Source of the DNA: Micromonospora sp. MW-13
Lineage (GTDB): Bacteria; Actinomycetota; Actinomycetes; Mycobacteriales; Micromonosporaceae
Direction of reading: 5' to 3'
DNA: 64,000 bases
NCBI RefSeq assembly: GCF_003434305.1
Contig: NZ_QKKX01000015.1
Coordinates: forward strand, 84,653 to 148,652
Position 1 is the stretch's first letter. Each line of letters begins with the position of its first letter. Below the pieces are notes generated by a model. The model saw only the letters and a list, made by a program, of their open reading frames with translations. It made no database searches and was not told the DNA's origin. The position numbers and the translations under genes were made by a program. Shown in pieces: positions 45,458 through 56,642 of this stretch.

Positions 45458-46510
45458 TCAGACGGAGTGGGGCGCGCCGGAGGCGGACGCGGGCCGGTCG
45501 ACTTCCCGGCGCAGCCGCCGGTGCTCGGCGGTCACCACGGCGAGCAGGAACAGGTCGGCGCCGACCGCGGTGACCGCGCCGAACTGGTTGACCGTGAAGT
45601 TGAAGATCTGCCCGAACAGCAGGTCGACCAGGAGGGCCAGCTTGAACAGCCGGAACGCGTCGACCCGGTCCCGGCGCAGCCGGAACGCCGCCGTGACGCT
45701 GAGCACGGCGGTGATCAGGGCGGACGCTGAGGAGCCGAGCAGCGCCCCCCACTCCCGCTGCTCGTCCAGCGCGCCGGTCACCCCGTCCACCAGCACCCCG
45801 AGCACGGTCACCGCCGGCTCCACCACCAGGTAGATGACCACCAGGCTGACCACCCAGCGCTGGACGGTCAGCCCGACGACGATCCGGCGGAGCCGGGCCA
45901 GCCAGGGCTGCCAGAACCGGGGTGGCGGCGGCTCCCGGCGGGGCACCGCGTCGAGCAGCCCGGCCACGGCGGCCTCGGTCAGCGCCCCGGAGCCCCGGGC
46001 GAGCCGGAGCACCTCGGCCCGCCGCCGGTCGGTGAGCCCGTCGATCAGCCCGCCGAGCACGGCGTCCAGGGCGTTCGCCGTGCGCTCGGCGGGGAGCAGC
46101 CGGGTCCGGCCGCGCACCGCCTGGGTGATGACCACGAGCAGGGCGAAGACGCCGTAGATGATGCCGGCGGCCGGGGCGTAGAAGTAGTCCGTCCCGGTGG
46201 TCACGAACTTGCCCACCTCGTCGATGAACAGGCCGAACCCGACGCCGCCGAGGATCGCCCCGGCCATCCGGGCCACACCGCCGAGGAAGACCAGTGCCAC
46301 GCCGAGGCCGGCGGTCATCAGCAGGCCGCCCCAGAGCACGTGGGCGATGTGCAGGCTGCCGCCGCCGAGCTGCGGGTAGCCGGTGGCCCGCAGGTACGCC
46401 CGGGTGAGCAGCACGGTGGCCACCCCGGAGAGGACGAACGCCTGGAGGTACGCCGCCGCAGCCTCCGCCCGGGGCGGCATCCAGCGGCGCCGCGAAGGTC
46501 CGCGCACCAT
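45458..46510 (-). CDS. Integral membrane protein downstream of the spermidine-synthase-like gene
   Basis: 350 residues from an ATG at 46510 (a GTG at 46531 is in frame and would overlap the upstream stop). Eight or so hydrophobic segments in two halves: first AYLQAFVLSGVATVLL to GIIYGVFALLVVITQ, then VVSLVVIYLVVEPAVTVL to DLFLLAVVTAEH. No motif recognised. It is the last gene of the envelope operon; its start touches the stop of the SpeE-like gene, so it is likely coexpressed with it. Confidence 0.75.
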   Translation of the reverse strand: MVRGPSRRRWMPPRAEAAAAYLQAFVLSGVATVLLTRAYLRATGYPQLGGGSLHIAHVLWGGLLMTAGLGVALVFLGGVARMAGAILGGVGFGLFIDEVGKFVTTGTDYFYAPAAGIIYGVFALLVVITQAVRGRTRLLPAERTANALDAVLGGLIDGLTDRRRAEVLRLARGSGALTEAAVAGLLDAVPRREPPPPRFWQPWLARLRRIVVGLTVQRWVVSLVVIYLVVEPAVTVLGVLVDGVTGALDEQREWGALLGSSASALITAVLSVTAAFRLRRDRVDAFRLFKLALLVDLLFGQIFNFTVNQFGAVTAVGADLFLLAVVTAEHRRLRREVDRPASASGAPHSV

Positions 46511-46520
46511 TGCCCCGACG

Positions 46521-48113
46521 TTAGTAGCCACGCCACTCGGCGCGGGCGTACTCCAGCACCCTGGGCCGCAACAGGGTCGAGGCGGGGACGTCGACGCGCC
46601 CCCGGTCGGCGGGGAAGTTCCCGGCCGACGCCAGCGTCCCGGCGGTGAGGAAGCGCAGCCCCGGCGCGTCGGCCGGCAGCGCCAGCCCCGGCGGGGTGCC
46701 CCCCGGCGCGGCGAGCACGAACCCCCAGTCGCCGAAGCTCGGCACGTCGACGTGGTACGGGACGGTGGCGAAGCCGGCCTCCTGCACCGACGCCTCGATC
46801 GACCAGTACGACCGGGGCGCGAAGTACGGCGAACCGGACTGCACGACCAGCCGCCCGCCCTCGGTGAGCACCGACCGGACCAGCTCGTAGAACTCGACGG
46901 TGTAGAGCTTGGCGGTGGCCGTCTCGTCCGGGTCGGGCAGGTCGGCGACCACCACGTCGAACCGCTCGGTGGCGGCGCGCAGCCAGCCGAACGCGTCGAC
47001 GTTGACCACCCGCACCCGGGGGTCGGCGAACGCGTCGCCGTTGAGCCGGCGTAGCTGCGGCTCGCTGCGGGCCAGCGCCACCACCGCCGGGTCGAGGTCG
47101 ACCACGGTCACCCGGCGCACGTCGGGGTAGCGCAGGATCTCCCGGACCGCGAGCCCGTCCCCGGCGCCGAGCACCAGCACCTCGCCACGCGGGCCGTTCA
47201 GCGCGGGGTGCACCAGCGCCTCGTGGTAGCGATACTCGTCGATCGAGCTGAACTGGAGGTCACCGTTGAGGAACAGCCGCAGGTCCGTGTCGGCGTGGCC
47301 GGCCTCCCGTACCGAGCGGGTAAGCACGATCTCCTGGTACCGGCTGCGCTCGGCGTGCACCACCGGGTCCCGGTAGAGCTGCTGCCGGGCGGTCACCTCG
47401 AAGTCGTGGGCGGTGATCCAGGCGTAGGAGAGGCAGAGGGCGACCACGACGGAGCCGGCGCCGACCGCGATCCGCGCCCGGCGGCTCAGCTCGGCGCGGA
47501 ACACCGTGCAGACCAGCGCGACGCCGGCCACCGCGTTCACCGCGCCGACCACCAGGGCGCCCTTGAGCTGGCCGAAGACGGGCATCAACAGGAACGGGAA
47601 GGCGAGCCCGCCGAGCAGCGCGCCGACGTAGTCGGCGGCGAACAGGTCGGCCACCGCGCTGCCGGCGGACTGCTCCCGGATGCGTTGCAGCATGACCATC
47701 AGCAACGGGATCTCCGCGCCGATCAGCAGTCCGAGCACGAACGCGGTGCCGACCAGCGCCGGGCCGTACAGGTCGAGCCAGGCGAAGGCGGCGTAGAGGC
47801 CGAGCACCGACAGGCCGCCGAGCAGGGCCAGGGCCAGCTCCACCACGGCGAACGCGGCGGCGGCCCGGGACTGCAACGGCTTCGCGGCGAGCGCGCCGAC
47901 GCCCATCGCGAAGACCATCACGCCGAGCACGATCGACGCCTGCCCGACGGTGTCGCCGATCAGGTAGCTGCCCAGCGCGACCAGAGCCAGCTCGTAGACC
48001 AGGCCGCAGGCGGCGCAGACGAAGACCGCGACCAGCACCGCCGCGCGGGACAGCCGCCAGCGCGGCCGGGCGGCGGGACCGCCGTCGGCCACCGCCGGCG
48101 CCTCGGTGGTCAC
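46521..48113 (-). CDS. Spermidine synthase-like protein with N-terminal membrane domain
   Basis: 530 residues: about seven membrane segments in the first ~230 residues, then a polyamine aminopropyltransferase-type Rossmann domain. VLVLGAGDGLAVREIL (SAM-site motif I), VVDLDPAVV, VNVDAFGWL and ADLPDPDE (catalytic Asp region) are visible. Such membrane-fused SpeE proteins are found next to DUF350 genes. Whether it makes spermidine is uncertain: soluble SpeE has no membrane domain. GTG overlaps the upstream stop by four bases (GTGA). Confidence 0.85.
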   Translation of the reverse strand: MTTEAPAVADGGPAARPRWRLSRAAVLVAVFVCAACGLVYELALVALGSYLIGDTVGQASIVLGVMVFAMGVGALAAKPLQSRAAAAFAVVELALALLGGLSVLGLYAAFAWLDLYGPALVGTAFVLGLLIGAEIPLLMVMLQRIREQSAGSAVADLFAADYVGALLGGLAFPFLLMPVFGQLKGALVVGAVNAVAGVALVCTVFRAELSRRARIAVGAGSVVVALCLSYAWITAHDFEVTARQQLYRDPVVHAERSRYQEIVLTRSVREAGHADTDLRLFLNGDLQFSSIDEYRYHEALVHPALNGPRGEVLVLGAGDGLAVREILRYPDVRRVTVVDLDPAVVALARSEPQLRRLNGDAFADPRVRVVNVDAFGWLRAATERFDVVVADLPDPDETATAKLYTVEFYELVRSVLTEGGRLVVQSGSPYFAPRSYWSIEASVQEAGFATVPYHVDVPSFGDWGFVLAAPGGTPPGLALPADAPGLRFLTAGTLASAGNFPADRGRVDVPASTLLRPRVLEYARAEWRGY

Positions 48114-48889
48114 GCCTTCCCCCGGGTACGCCCGGCGGGCGTCCGGGTGCGCTGCCGACTGCGCTGCACGAACCCGACGGTGAACAGCAGCGCGGTGACC
48201 AGCAGCAACCCCGCGGCGGCCAGCAGCCAGCCCCAGCGGTCCCGCCAGAAGTCGCTGCCGGCGTCGGGCAGCGGGGCCACCGGCGCGCCCGGCGCGGCGG
48301 TGGGGGCGGCGGCGGGCTCGGCCAGGCCGGCCTCGGCGACCAGCAGCGGCAGCGCCACGGCGGCCCGGCAGACCGCCCAGCCGGGGTCGTCGACGAAGGC
48401 GTCGTCGTCCAGCCCGAACCGTTGCAGTCCGTTCTCCACGGCGTACAGGTCGGCCCGGTCGATGTCGGTCGAGCCCGTCACGTCGACAGTCGCCGAGTCA
48501 CTGCTCTCGCTGCTCTCCGAGGTGTACCTGACCTCGGCGGCCACCTCGACCCAGCGCGGACAGGCCGGGTTGTCGACCACGGCCACCCCGTCGCCGAGGT
48601 TCGAGCCGACGCTGACCACGGAGCCGTAGTAGCTCTCCAGCCGCCAGCCGTAGCAGATGCCCTGGCTGGTGGCGGCCTGGGCGAGGATCGGCACGGTGTC
48701 CGCACGCTCGTCGGCTGCGGGCGCGGGGACGGTGGTGTCACCGGAGTCGCCGTTCAGGACGCCGATGCCGATGCAGCCGCCGACCACGACGACGGTGACC
48801 AGGCCGACGATCCAGCCGGCGGCGGCCGAGGAGGACCCCTTCACCGTCGGCTTGCCCGGCCGGCCGCGGCCCGGGTGATCCGCGGCCAT
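48110..48889 (-). CDS. Membrane-anchored extracytoplasmic protein of the envelope operon
   Basis: 259 residues, ATG at 48889 sharing a base with the DUF350 stop. One N-terminal membrane segment (AAGWIVGLVTVVVVGGCIGIGV) and one near the C-terminus (WGWLLAAAGLLLVTALLFTVGF) enclose a ~150-residue domain with Cys at ICYGW, PACPRW and WAVCRA. The middle would lie outside the membrane if the N-terminus is inside. No family recognised. Its fixed position between DUF350 and spermidine-synthase genes suggests an assembly partner. Confidence 0.75.
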   Translation of the reverse strand: MAADHPGRGRPGKPTVKGSSSAAAGWIVGLVTVVVVGGCIGIGVLNGDSGDTTVPAPAADERADTVPILAQAATSQGICYGWRLESYYGSVVSVGSNLGDGVAVVDNPACPRWVEVAAEVRYTSESSESSDSATVDVTGSTDIDRADLYAVENGLQRFGLDDDAFVDDPGWAVCRAAVALPLLVAEAGLAEPAAAPTAAPGAPVAPLPDAGSDFWRDRWGWLLAAAGLLLVTALLFTVGFVQRSRQRTRTPAGRTRGKA

Positions 48890-49311
48890 CAGCTGATCGC
48901 GGCGGCGATGATCGCGCCGGTGGCGAGGTGCACCACGGCCGACACCCACACGGCGGGGTGCGGCTCCGGGTCGACGAGCAGCTCGCCGAGCCGGCCCGGG
49001 GTCACCGCGTCGAGCAGCAGGAACGCGGCGGCCATGATGACCAGCCCGACGATCCCGTACGCCGCCGCGCCGACCAGGCCGATGACGAAGTCGTCCTCGC
49101 TGGCCACGATCGCGGCGACCACGATGGTGCCGACCCCGAGCAGGTTGGAGGAGAGCAGCAGGGCGGCGTTGCGGTTGCGCTCGGTCCAGATCAGCTCGTG
49201 GAGCTTGCCGGGGGTGGCCACGTCGACCAACCCGTAGCCGACGCCCATCAGGACGACGCCGACCACGCCGTAGGCGAGGGTGACCAGCAGATCGATGACG
49301 AGATTCTGCAC
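48889..49311 (-). CDS. DUF350 membrane protein
   Basis: 140 residues, about four membrane segments in two halves of similar sequence: VTLAYGVVGVVLMGVGYGLVD...TPGKL and GAAAYGIVGLVIMAAAFLLLD...TPGRL. The internal duplication is the DUF350 signature. DUF350 (YjfL) genes are known next to spermidine-synthase-like, PspA-like and DUF4178 genes in bacteria; the function is not established. Confidence 0.9.
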   Translation of the reverse strand: MQNLVIDLLVTLAYGVVGVVLMGVGYGLVDVATPGKLHELIWTERNRNAALLLSSNLLGVGTIVVAAIVASEDDFVIGLVGAAAYGIVGLVIMAAAFLLLDAVTPGRLGELLVDPEPHPAVWVSAVVHLATGAIIAAAIS

Positions 49312-49347
49312 AGGGGGGCTCCAGGGTGAGGGGGGTCGGTCGTCGGG

Positions 49348-49773
49348 CTACTTGCCGGCGCCGGGGCCGCCGCCCCGGACGGTGCTGCCGCGTCCCCAGC
49401 CCCAGTGCGACCCGACGGTCGAGTGGTAGCGGGGGTAGGCGGTGGTCATGCGTTCGAGCAGGATCACCGAACCGGCGGCGATCGGCAGGATCACCAGCGA
49501 GTCGTCGTCGTAGCGCAGGTAGACACCGCTGCCGTCGACGTACTGGTCGGCCGGCTTCCAGGCGCTGGTCACCTCGTCGGCGACCTGGCTGGGCGACTTG
49601 GACGAGGTGTACGCCACGGCCGCGCGGCCGATGTCGCGGCTGGTCGCCCGGGTGTACCGGTCCTCCACGTAGCCGCGCGGGGAGAAGTTGCCGTAGAGAA
49701 TCGCGAAGGCGGCGAGCAGGGCGCCGACCACGGCGACCGCCGCTCCCACCACGAACCAGCGTCGGTACGTCAC
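49348..49773 (-). CDS. DUF4247 family exported protein
   Basis: 141 residues, GTG at 49773 overlapping the stop of the DUF2617 gene. A single N-terminal membrane/signal segment (FVVGAAVAVVGALLAAFAILY) and a ~75-residue domain with VEDRYTRATSRDIGRAAVAYTSSKSPSQVADEV and YLRYDDDSLVILPI (patterns), then a Gly-rich tail. It probably faces the extracytoplasmic side. Conserved partner in DUF350/DUF4178 clusters. Confidence 0.83.
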   Translation of the reverse strand: MTYRRWFVVGAAVAVVGALLAAFAILYGNFSPRGYVEDRYTRATSRDIGRAAVAYTSSKSPSQVADEVTSAWKPADQYVDGSGVYLRYDDDSLVILPIAAGSVILLERMTTAYPRYHSTVGSHWGWGRGSTVRGGGPGAGK

Positions 49774-50333
49774 AGGGCCACCACCGTTCGCGACTGCGGG
49801 GCTCGCAGGACCGGCTCACTCCTCGCGTTCACAAGTGCCACCACCGTCTCGGTCAGGACCAGCTCGTTGGTCTGGGGGTACGCGTGCCAGGTGCGCCAGG
49901 CCACCGTCCCGGCCGGGGGATCCGGCCGGACCGCGAGGGCGGTCACCGCGTCCGCGTCGCCGGGGAAGACCCCGACCAGCGCGTACGGGTCGTCGGCCAG
50001 CTCGGCGCGGAGCGCGGCCACCCGGTCGCTCAGCTCCGCCCCCGCCGGCCGCAGGACGGTGGCGGTGAACCGGTAGCCGTTCGCCTCGTCCAGCCTCGTG
50101 GCGGGCAGCTCGGGCGGGCGGCCAGGCAGGCAGGCCACGGTCTCGATCAGCTCGGTGCCCACCGCGCGGAGCACCATCTGGTGGGAGGCGCCGAGCAGCC
50201 GCAGCCGCAGCCGGACGCCGCTGGGTAGGTCGAGGTCGAGCACGTGCAGCGCGGGCCGCTCGGCGTCGCCGAGGGCGAGGCTGAGGTCGGCCGCGCTGGT
50301 GTCGACGTACGGGGTGTCGAGCGTGACCAGCAC
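49770..50333 (-). CDS. DUF2617 family protein
   Basis: 187 residues, GTG start at 50333. Starts VTLDTPYVDTSAADLSLALGD and holds LHVLDLDLPSGVRLRLRLLGASHQMVL and TWHAYPQTNELVLTET, typical DUF2617 content. No membrane segment, so cytoplasmic. Four-base overlap with the DUF4247 start and a 3-base gap from the DUF4178 stop show tight coupling. Confidence 0.85.
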   Translation of the reverse strand: MLVTLDTPYVDTSAADLSLALGDAERPALHVLDLDLPSGVRLRLRLLGASHQMVLRAVGTELIETVACLPGRPPELPATRLDEANGYRFTATVLRPAGAELSDRVAALRAELADDPYALVGVFPGDADAVTALAVRPDPPAGTVAWRTWHAYPQTNELVLTETVVALVNARSEPVLRAPQSRTVVAL

Positions 50334-50336
50334 GGG

Positions 50337-50969
50337 TCAGCCCACCTTCCCCGGGTCGGCCTGCGGGTAGATCATCACGTCGGAGCGGTGCAACACGTCG
50401 CCCCGGGACACCTCCCAGGCGGCGTCCCCGAACGCCTCGAACGACAGCCGAGCCCCGTCCGGGGACCGGTAGTCGAAGTACCGCATGGCGCCGGTCGGGT
50501 CGAGGCCGGTGGTGCCGGTGCCGGTGAACCGCGCGTGGCCGGACTCCTCCTTGGTGAACCGGCGCCCGTCGAAGTCGACGGTCGGGGCGCCCGGGGTCAG
50601 GGCCGCGTCCGGGTCGGTCCTCCAGAGCACCAGCTCCAGGTCCGGGTCCTCCTCGACGGAGAGCCAGAGCTGTCCGCCACTGGCGTCGTCGAGGAAGTGC
50701 TCCCACCAGGTCCAGCTGCCCTCCCTCAGCTCCACCGAGCCGCGCAGCGTGTACGGCACCCGGCGGATCTCGACGATGTCGCCGGGGCGCAGCCTGCGCG
50801 GGTCACCCCGCAGCGCGTCGGCGTCCCGGTCGCGGAACGGGTCGGTCGGGCCGGGGTGCCGGGACGGGCGGGTGCGGGTCCGCCGCAACGCCACCACTGC
50901 GACGACGATCCCGGCCACCGCGATGAGGCAGCCCGCCGCCGTCACCAGATACGCCACCGATCCGTTCAA
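50337..50969 (-). CDS. DUF4178 family membrane-anchored protein
   Basis: About 210 residues from a TTG at 50969, chosen because GGGGAGG lies eight bases upstream; a longer form from a GTG at 51041 has no ribosome-binding site. One N-terminal membrane segment (AYLVTAAGCLIAVAGIVVAVVAL) and a C-terminal DUF4178 beta-rich domain (GDIVEIRRVPYTLRGSVELREGSWTWWEHFL and FDYRSPDGARLSFEAF as patterns). First gene of the operon with the DUF2617, DUF4247, DUF350 and SpeE-like genes. Short inverted repeat CCCCAC-N4-GTGGGG at 51011-51026 may be its operator. Confidence 0.8.
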   Translation of the reverse strand: MNGSVAYLVTAAGCLIAVAGIVVAVVALRRTRTRPSRHPGPTDPFRDRDADALRGDPRRLRPGDIVEIRRVPYTLRGSVELREGSWTWWEHFLDDASGGQLWLSVEEDPDLELVLWRTDPDAALTPGAPTVDFDGRRFTKEESGHARFTGTGTTGLDPTGAMRYFDYRSPDGARLSFEAFGDAAWEVSRGDVLHRSDVMIYPQADPGKVG

Positions 50970-51045
50970 TCCGATCGCCTCCCCAGTTGCGTCGGCGGAG
51001 ACGGTAACAACCCCACGCACGTGGGGAAACCTGATCTCCACTGAG

Positions 51046-51438
51046 TCAAGGGTCAGCTACGGGGCGTCCCCCGGCGGCGAGTTGGCCGGCGGCGTACTCG
51101 CCGAGCGTGGTCCGGCCCATGACGCACCCGGCGAAGGTGGTGATCTCCCCCTCCGCGCCGCGCAGCGACTCCCACGCCGTCCGGGCCGCCGCCGGATCGT
51201 TCCGGCCGAGCAGCGTCGCCGCGTACGCCCGGCCGGCCGGCGAGCCGTGTTCCAGCAGCCAGTCGACCTTCCGCCGGGCCTGCTTCGGGTGCGCGTCGAG
51301 CTGCCGCTCTACCTCCCGGTACGCCTCGGTCGCCGGCAGCACCGTGCCGGCGAAGCCCACCCCGCCGAACGCGAGGGTGTCGGCCTCGGCCAGCTCCCGC
51401 ACCGCCGCGTCGAGTTGCTTGTTCCCGCGTCCGAACAT
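51046..51438 (-). CDS. Conserved hypothetical protein
   Basis: 130 residues from an ATG at 51438 with GAGG five bases upstream (MFGRGNKQLDAAVREL). Soluble helical protein with no motif I recognise; it has GVGFAGTVLPATEAYREVERQLD and a late EITTFAGCVMGRTTLGEYAAGQL. Its stop is only five bases from the longest possible start of the DUF4178 gene, so it may be the true first gene of that operon. Confidence 0.65.
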   Translation of the reverse strand: MFGRGNKQLDAAVRELAEADTLAFGGVGFAGTVLPATEAYREVERQLDAHPKQARRKVDWLLEHGSPAGRAYAATLLGRNDPAAARTAWESLRGAEGEITTFAGCVMGRTTLGEYAAGQLAAGGRPVADP

Positions 51439-51466
51439 CCCCACCTCATACCCCGATCGGCAGGGA

Positions 51467-51504
51467 GGGCCCCCGGTTTCCCGTGAACGGTGCACCGGGG
51501 GCCC
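51467..51504 (-). terminator. Terminator downstream of clpB
   Basis: 11-bp stem GGGCCCCCGGT (51467-51477) with 51494-51504, 16-base loop, just beyond the clpB stop at 51529. Confidence 0.6.
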
Positions 51505-51528
51505 CTTCCGACATTCGGTCGGCAGCCG

Positions 51529-54120
<2,592 letters not shown>

Positions 54121-54165
54121 GGGCTCCCCCGGATCGGCGTGTCCACTAGGAAGGACACAACCAGA

Positions 54166-54186
54166 GTTGAGCCTATTCCGCTCAAC
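54166..54186. promoter_or_regulatory. HAIR-type HspR operator of clpB
   Basis: GTTGAGC-N7-GCTCAAC, an inverted repeat with the arm sequence and 7-base spacer of the known HspR site (CTTGAGT-N7-ACTCAAG). The spacer on the minus strand holds TAGGCT, a possible -10. Confidence 0.8.
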
Positions 54187-54270
54187 CTTGACCGTGTGAC
54201 CCGAGTCACTTTCACCGGCTCGCCGCTTCCCCGGTCGCTTCCGCCGGCCCCCGGCGGCGGCGGCATGCGT

Positions 54271-54548
54271 CGCGGCGCCTTTGGAGCTGAGTCGTTCACG
54301 TCATCGCGCCGGTTCCGTCCGACCCATCGGCCCCGGCCGGCGTCCGACCCATCGGCCCGGCCGGCGTCCGGCCCGGCCACCCCTCCGGGCGGGGCAGCCC
54401 CCGCCCCGCCCGGAGGGGTGGCCGGCACTGGCCGGGCCAACCGACAGCAAGGGGCGAGGCCACCCGTCCCACCCACGGTGGACGAGCTGACCCTCGCCGC
54501 CGAGTCGGCCAGTGATGTCGTGAACGACTCAGCTCCAAAGGCACCGCG
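54271..54548. repeat. 278-bp foldback element with 37-base inverted ends
   Basis: The ends 54271-54307 and 54512-54548 are complementary at 34 of 37 positions; the core GGAGCTGAGTCGTTCACG is exact. Between them are near-copies of a ~25-bp direct repeat (from about 54317 and 54342) and a 23-bp perfect hairpin. It fills much of the clpB to khtT-like gap (54121-54745), which otherwise holds only the clpB HAIR site and no convincing gene. It has the look of a small mobile or dispersed intergenic element; no transposase is present. Confidence 0.78.
54373..54425. repeat. Very stable internal hairpin of the foldback element
   Basis: 23-bp perfect arms (54373-54395 with 54403-54425) around a 7-base loop, almost entirely G and C. 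Confidence 0.85.
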
Positions 54549-54732
54549 GGAGCCGACCTGGAGGGCCGCGGTAACGCCGACGGGGCGGCGCGCCGAGGGC
54601 GGCAGGAGCGGCTACCGACCGCGCGGGCCGCGAGCGAGGTACCGCCAGCAGCGGCACGAGCAGGAGCGGTACGAGCAGGAGCGCGCCCCCCTGCGCAGCC
54701 CCTGACCAGTCATCGACGACCTTCCCAGCCGG

Positions 54733-54738
54733 TAGCCT
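54733..54738 (+). promoter_or_regulatory. -10 element for leaderless khtT-like transcript
   Basis: TAGCCT ends seven bases before the GTG at 54746, with no ribosome-binding site, as for the dedA-like gene. Confidence 0.5.
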
Positions 54739-54745
54739 TGCGCAC

Positions 54746-55246
54746 GTGCGAGTACGTGTCGAACAGACTGCCCTACCCGGGATCGGAATGCGTCACGATC
54801 TGGTGACGGAATCCGGCCGCCGGCTCGGCGTGGTCTCCCACCGCAATGGCCGCCGTGACCTCGTCCTGTACGACCCGGATGATCCCGATTCATGCCAGGC
54901 CGACATACCCCTTACCGACGACGAGGCGGAGGCGCTGGCGGACATCCTCGGCGCGTCGCTGATGCTCGGTCAGCTCTCCGGGCTCCGCGAGCAGGCCGCC
55001 GGGCTGCTCACCGAGCAGATCGCCATCCCGGCCGGCTCGAAGTACGTCAACAAGCGGCTCGGCGACACCAAGGCCCGCACCCGGACGAGCGCCTCGATCG
55101 TGGCGGTGCTGCGCCACGGCGAGGTGATCGTCTCGCCGGACCCGACCTTCCGCTTCGAGGCCGGCGACGTGGTCGTCGTGGTCGGGACCCGCAAGGGGCT
55201 CGACGGCGTGACAGCCATCCTCGCCGACAACGACCCGGACGGCTGA
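54746..55246 (+). CDS. Cation/proton antiporter regulatory subunit (KhtT-like, TrkA-C domain)
   Basis: 166 residues, cytoplasmic. The N-terminal half is a KhtT-like domain (RVRVEQTALPGIGMRHDLVT, LPGIG motif); the C-terminal RCK_C/TrkA-C domain runs from ~85 (ARTRTSASIVAVLRHGEVIVSPDPTFRFEAGDVVVVVG pattern). KhtT proteins gate the K+/H+ antiporter KhtU, and some bind cyclic-di-AMP. The antiporter gene starts seven bases downstream. Confidence 0.88.
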   Translation: MRVRVEQTALPGIGMRHDLVTESGRRLGVVSHRNGRRDLVLYDPDDPDSCQADIPLTDDEAEALADILGASLMLGQLSGLREQAAGLLTEQIAIPAGSKYVNKRLGDTKARTRTSASIVAVLRHGEVIVSPDPTFRFEAGDVVVVVGTRKGLDGVTAILADNDPDG

Positions 55247-55253
55247 GGCGCGG

Positions 55254-56459
55254 ATGCACGAGACCACAACGCTGCTCATCGAGGTCGGTGCACTGCTCTT
55301 CCTACTCGGGCTGCTGGGGCGGCTCGGCCGACGGATCGGCCTCTCACCCATCCCCCTCTACCTGCTCGCCGGCCTCGTCTTCGGGCACGGTGGTGTGCTG
55401 CCGCTGAACGCCAGCGAGGAGTTCTTCGCGGTCGGCGCGGAGATCGGCGTGATCCTGCTGCTGGTGATGCTCGGTCTGGAGTACTCGGCCGGCGAACTGG
55501 TCGGCAACCTGCGCTCGGCGGCCCCGGCCGGGCTGATCGACGGCGTGCTCAACGCGCTGCCCGGCGCGGCCTTCGCCTTCCTGCTCGGCTGGGACTGGGT
55601 GGCCGCCGTCGTGCTCGGCGGCATCACCTGGGTCTCCTCGTCCGGAGTGATCGCCAAGGTGCTGGCCGACCTGGGCCGGCTCGGTAACCGGGAGACGCCG
55701 GTGATCCTCTCGGTGCTGGTCATCGAGGACCTGGCGATGGCGCTGTACCTGCCGCTGCTCACCGCCGTGCTGGCCGGCAGCGGCCTGCTCGGCGGCGGCA
55801 TCGCGCTGGGCGTCGCGGTCGGCACCGTGGTGCTGGTGCTGGTGGTGGCGATCCGGTACGGCCACCTGATCTCCGCAGCCCTGTCGGCGAAGGATCCGGA
55901 GGCGCTGCTGCTCGGCGTGCTCGGCCTGACCCTGCTGGTCGCCGGCGTCGCCGCGAAGCTCCAGGTGTCGGCGGCGGTCGGCGCGTTCCTCGTCGGCATC
56001 GCGCTGTCCGGGCCGGTGGCCCACCACGCCACCGAGATGCTCTCCCCGCTGCGGGACCTCTTCGCCGCGGTCTTCTTCGTGTTCTTCGGGCTGGTCACCG
56101 ATCCGCGGGACATCCCGCCGGTGCTGCTGCCGGCGCTCGCGCTGGCCGTGGTGACGATGGGCACCAAGACGCTCACCGGGTACCTGGCCGCCCGGCGGGT
56201 CGGGATCGCCGAGCCCGGCCGGTGGCGGGCGGGGCTGGCCCTGGTGCCCCGCGGTGAGTTCTCCATCGTCATCGCCGGGCTCGCCGTCGCCGCCGGCAGC
56301 GTCGAACCGAAGCTGGCCGCGCTGGCCACGGCGTATGTGCTGATCACCGTGGTGACCGGGCCGATGCTGGCCCGGCTGCCGGACTTCGCCTGGTTCAAGG
56401 TGTGGCTGCGGCAGCGGGCCGTCCGCCAGCGCGCGGAGCCGCTGGTCAGCACCGACTGA
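55254..56459 (+). CDS. Monovalent cation:proton antiporter (KhtU/CPA2-like)
   Basis: 401 residues with about 12 membrane segments. CPA2/Kef-type patterns: IGLSPIPLYLLAGLVFGHGG, EIGVILLLVMLGLEYS, and TWVSSSGVIAKVL with the following ETPVILSVLVIEDLAMALYL (conserved Asp). Later RGEFSIVIAGLA closes the transport domain. Together with the upstream regulatory subunit it should export K+ (or Na+) for H+. The C-terminus ends soon after the last segment, with no own RCK domain, consistent with the separate subunit. Confidence 0.92.
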   Translation: MHETTTLLIEVGALLFLLGLLGRLGRRIGLSPIPLYLLAGLVFGHGGVLPLNASEEFFAVGAEIGVILLLVMLGLEYSAGELVGNLRSAAPAGLIDGVLNALPGAAFAFLLGWDWVAAVVLGGITWVSSSGVIAKVLADLGRLGNRETPVILSVLVIEDLAMALYLPLLTAVLAGSGLLGGGIALGVAVGTVVLVLVVAIRYGHLISAALSAKDPEALLLGVLGLTLLVAGVAAKLQVSAAVGAFLVGIALSGPVAHHATEMLSPLRDLFAAVFFVFFGLVTDPRDIPPVLLPALALAVVTMGTKTLTGYLAARRVGIAEPGRWRAGLALVPRGEFSIVIAGLAVAAGSVEPKLAALATAYVLITVVTGPMLARLPDFAWFKVWLRQRAVRQRAEPLVSTD

Positions 56460-56475
56460 TCACGACACCGGCACG

Positions 56476-56517
56476 GGACCGGGCCGGGTCGGCCGTACGG
56501 TCGACCCGGCCCGGTCC
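56476..56517 (+). terminator. Terminator of the antiporter operon
   Basis: 16-bp perfect stem (56476-56491 with 56502-56517), 10-base loop, 17 bases after the stop codon. Confidence 0.85.
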
Positions 56518-56642
56518 AACGGTTGCGAATTCGTGCCGCAGAGCCCTTCCGCTGGTCGGAAGCCCCGGGCTACCGTTCGCCCCAACAGCCAGGGTCCACG
56601 GGTGGCCGGTCCCCCGCGGACGCGAGCGGGAAAGGTTGGCCG

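Noticed and set aside
54549..54705. Possible small gene with a Gln/Glu/Arg-rich C-terminus (HEQERYEQERAP)
   Set aside because: No start codon with a ribosome-binding site after the foldback element; the frame runs through the element and the antisense of clpB, and the motif comes from a short direct repeat.
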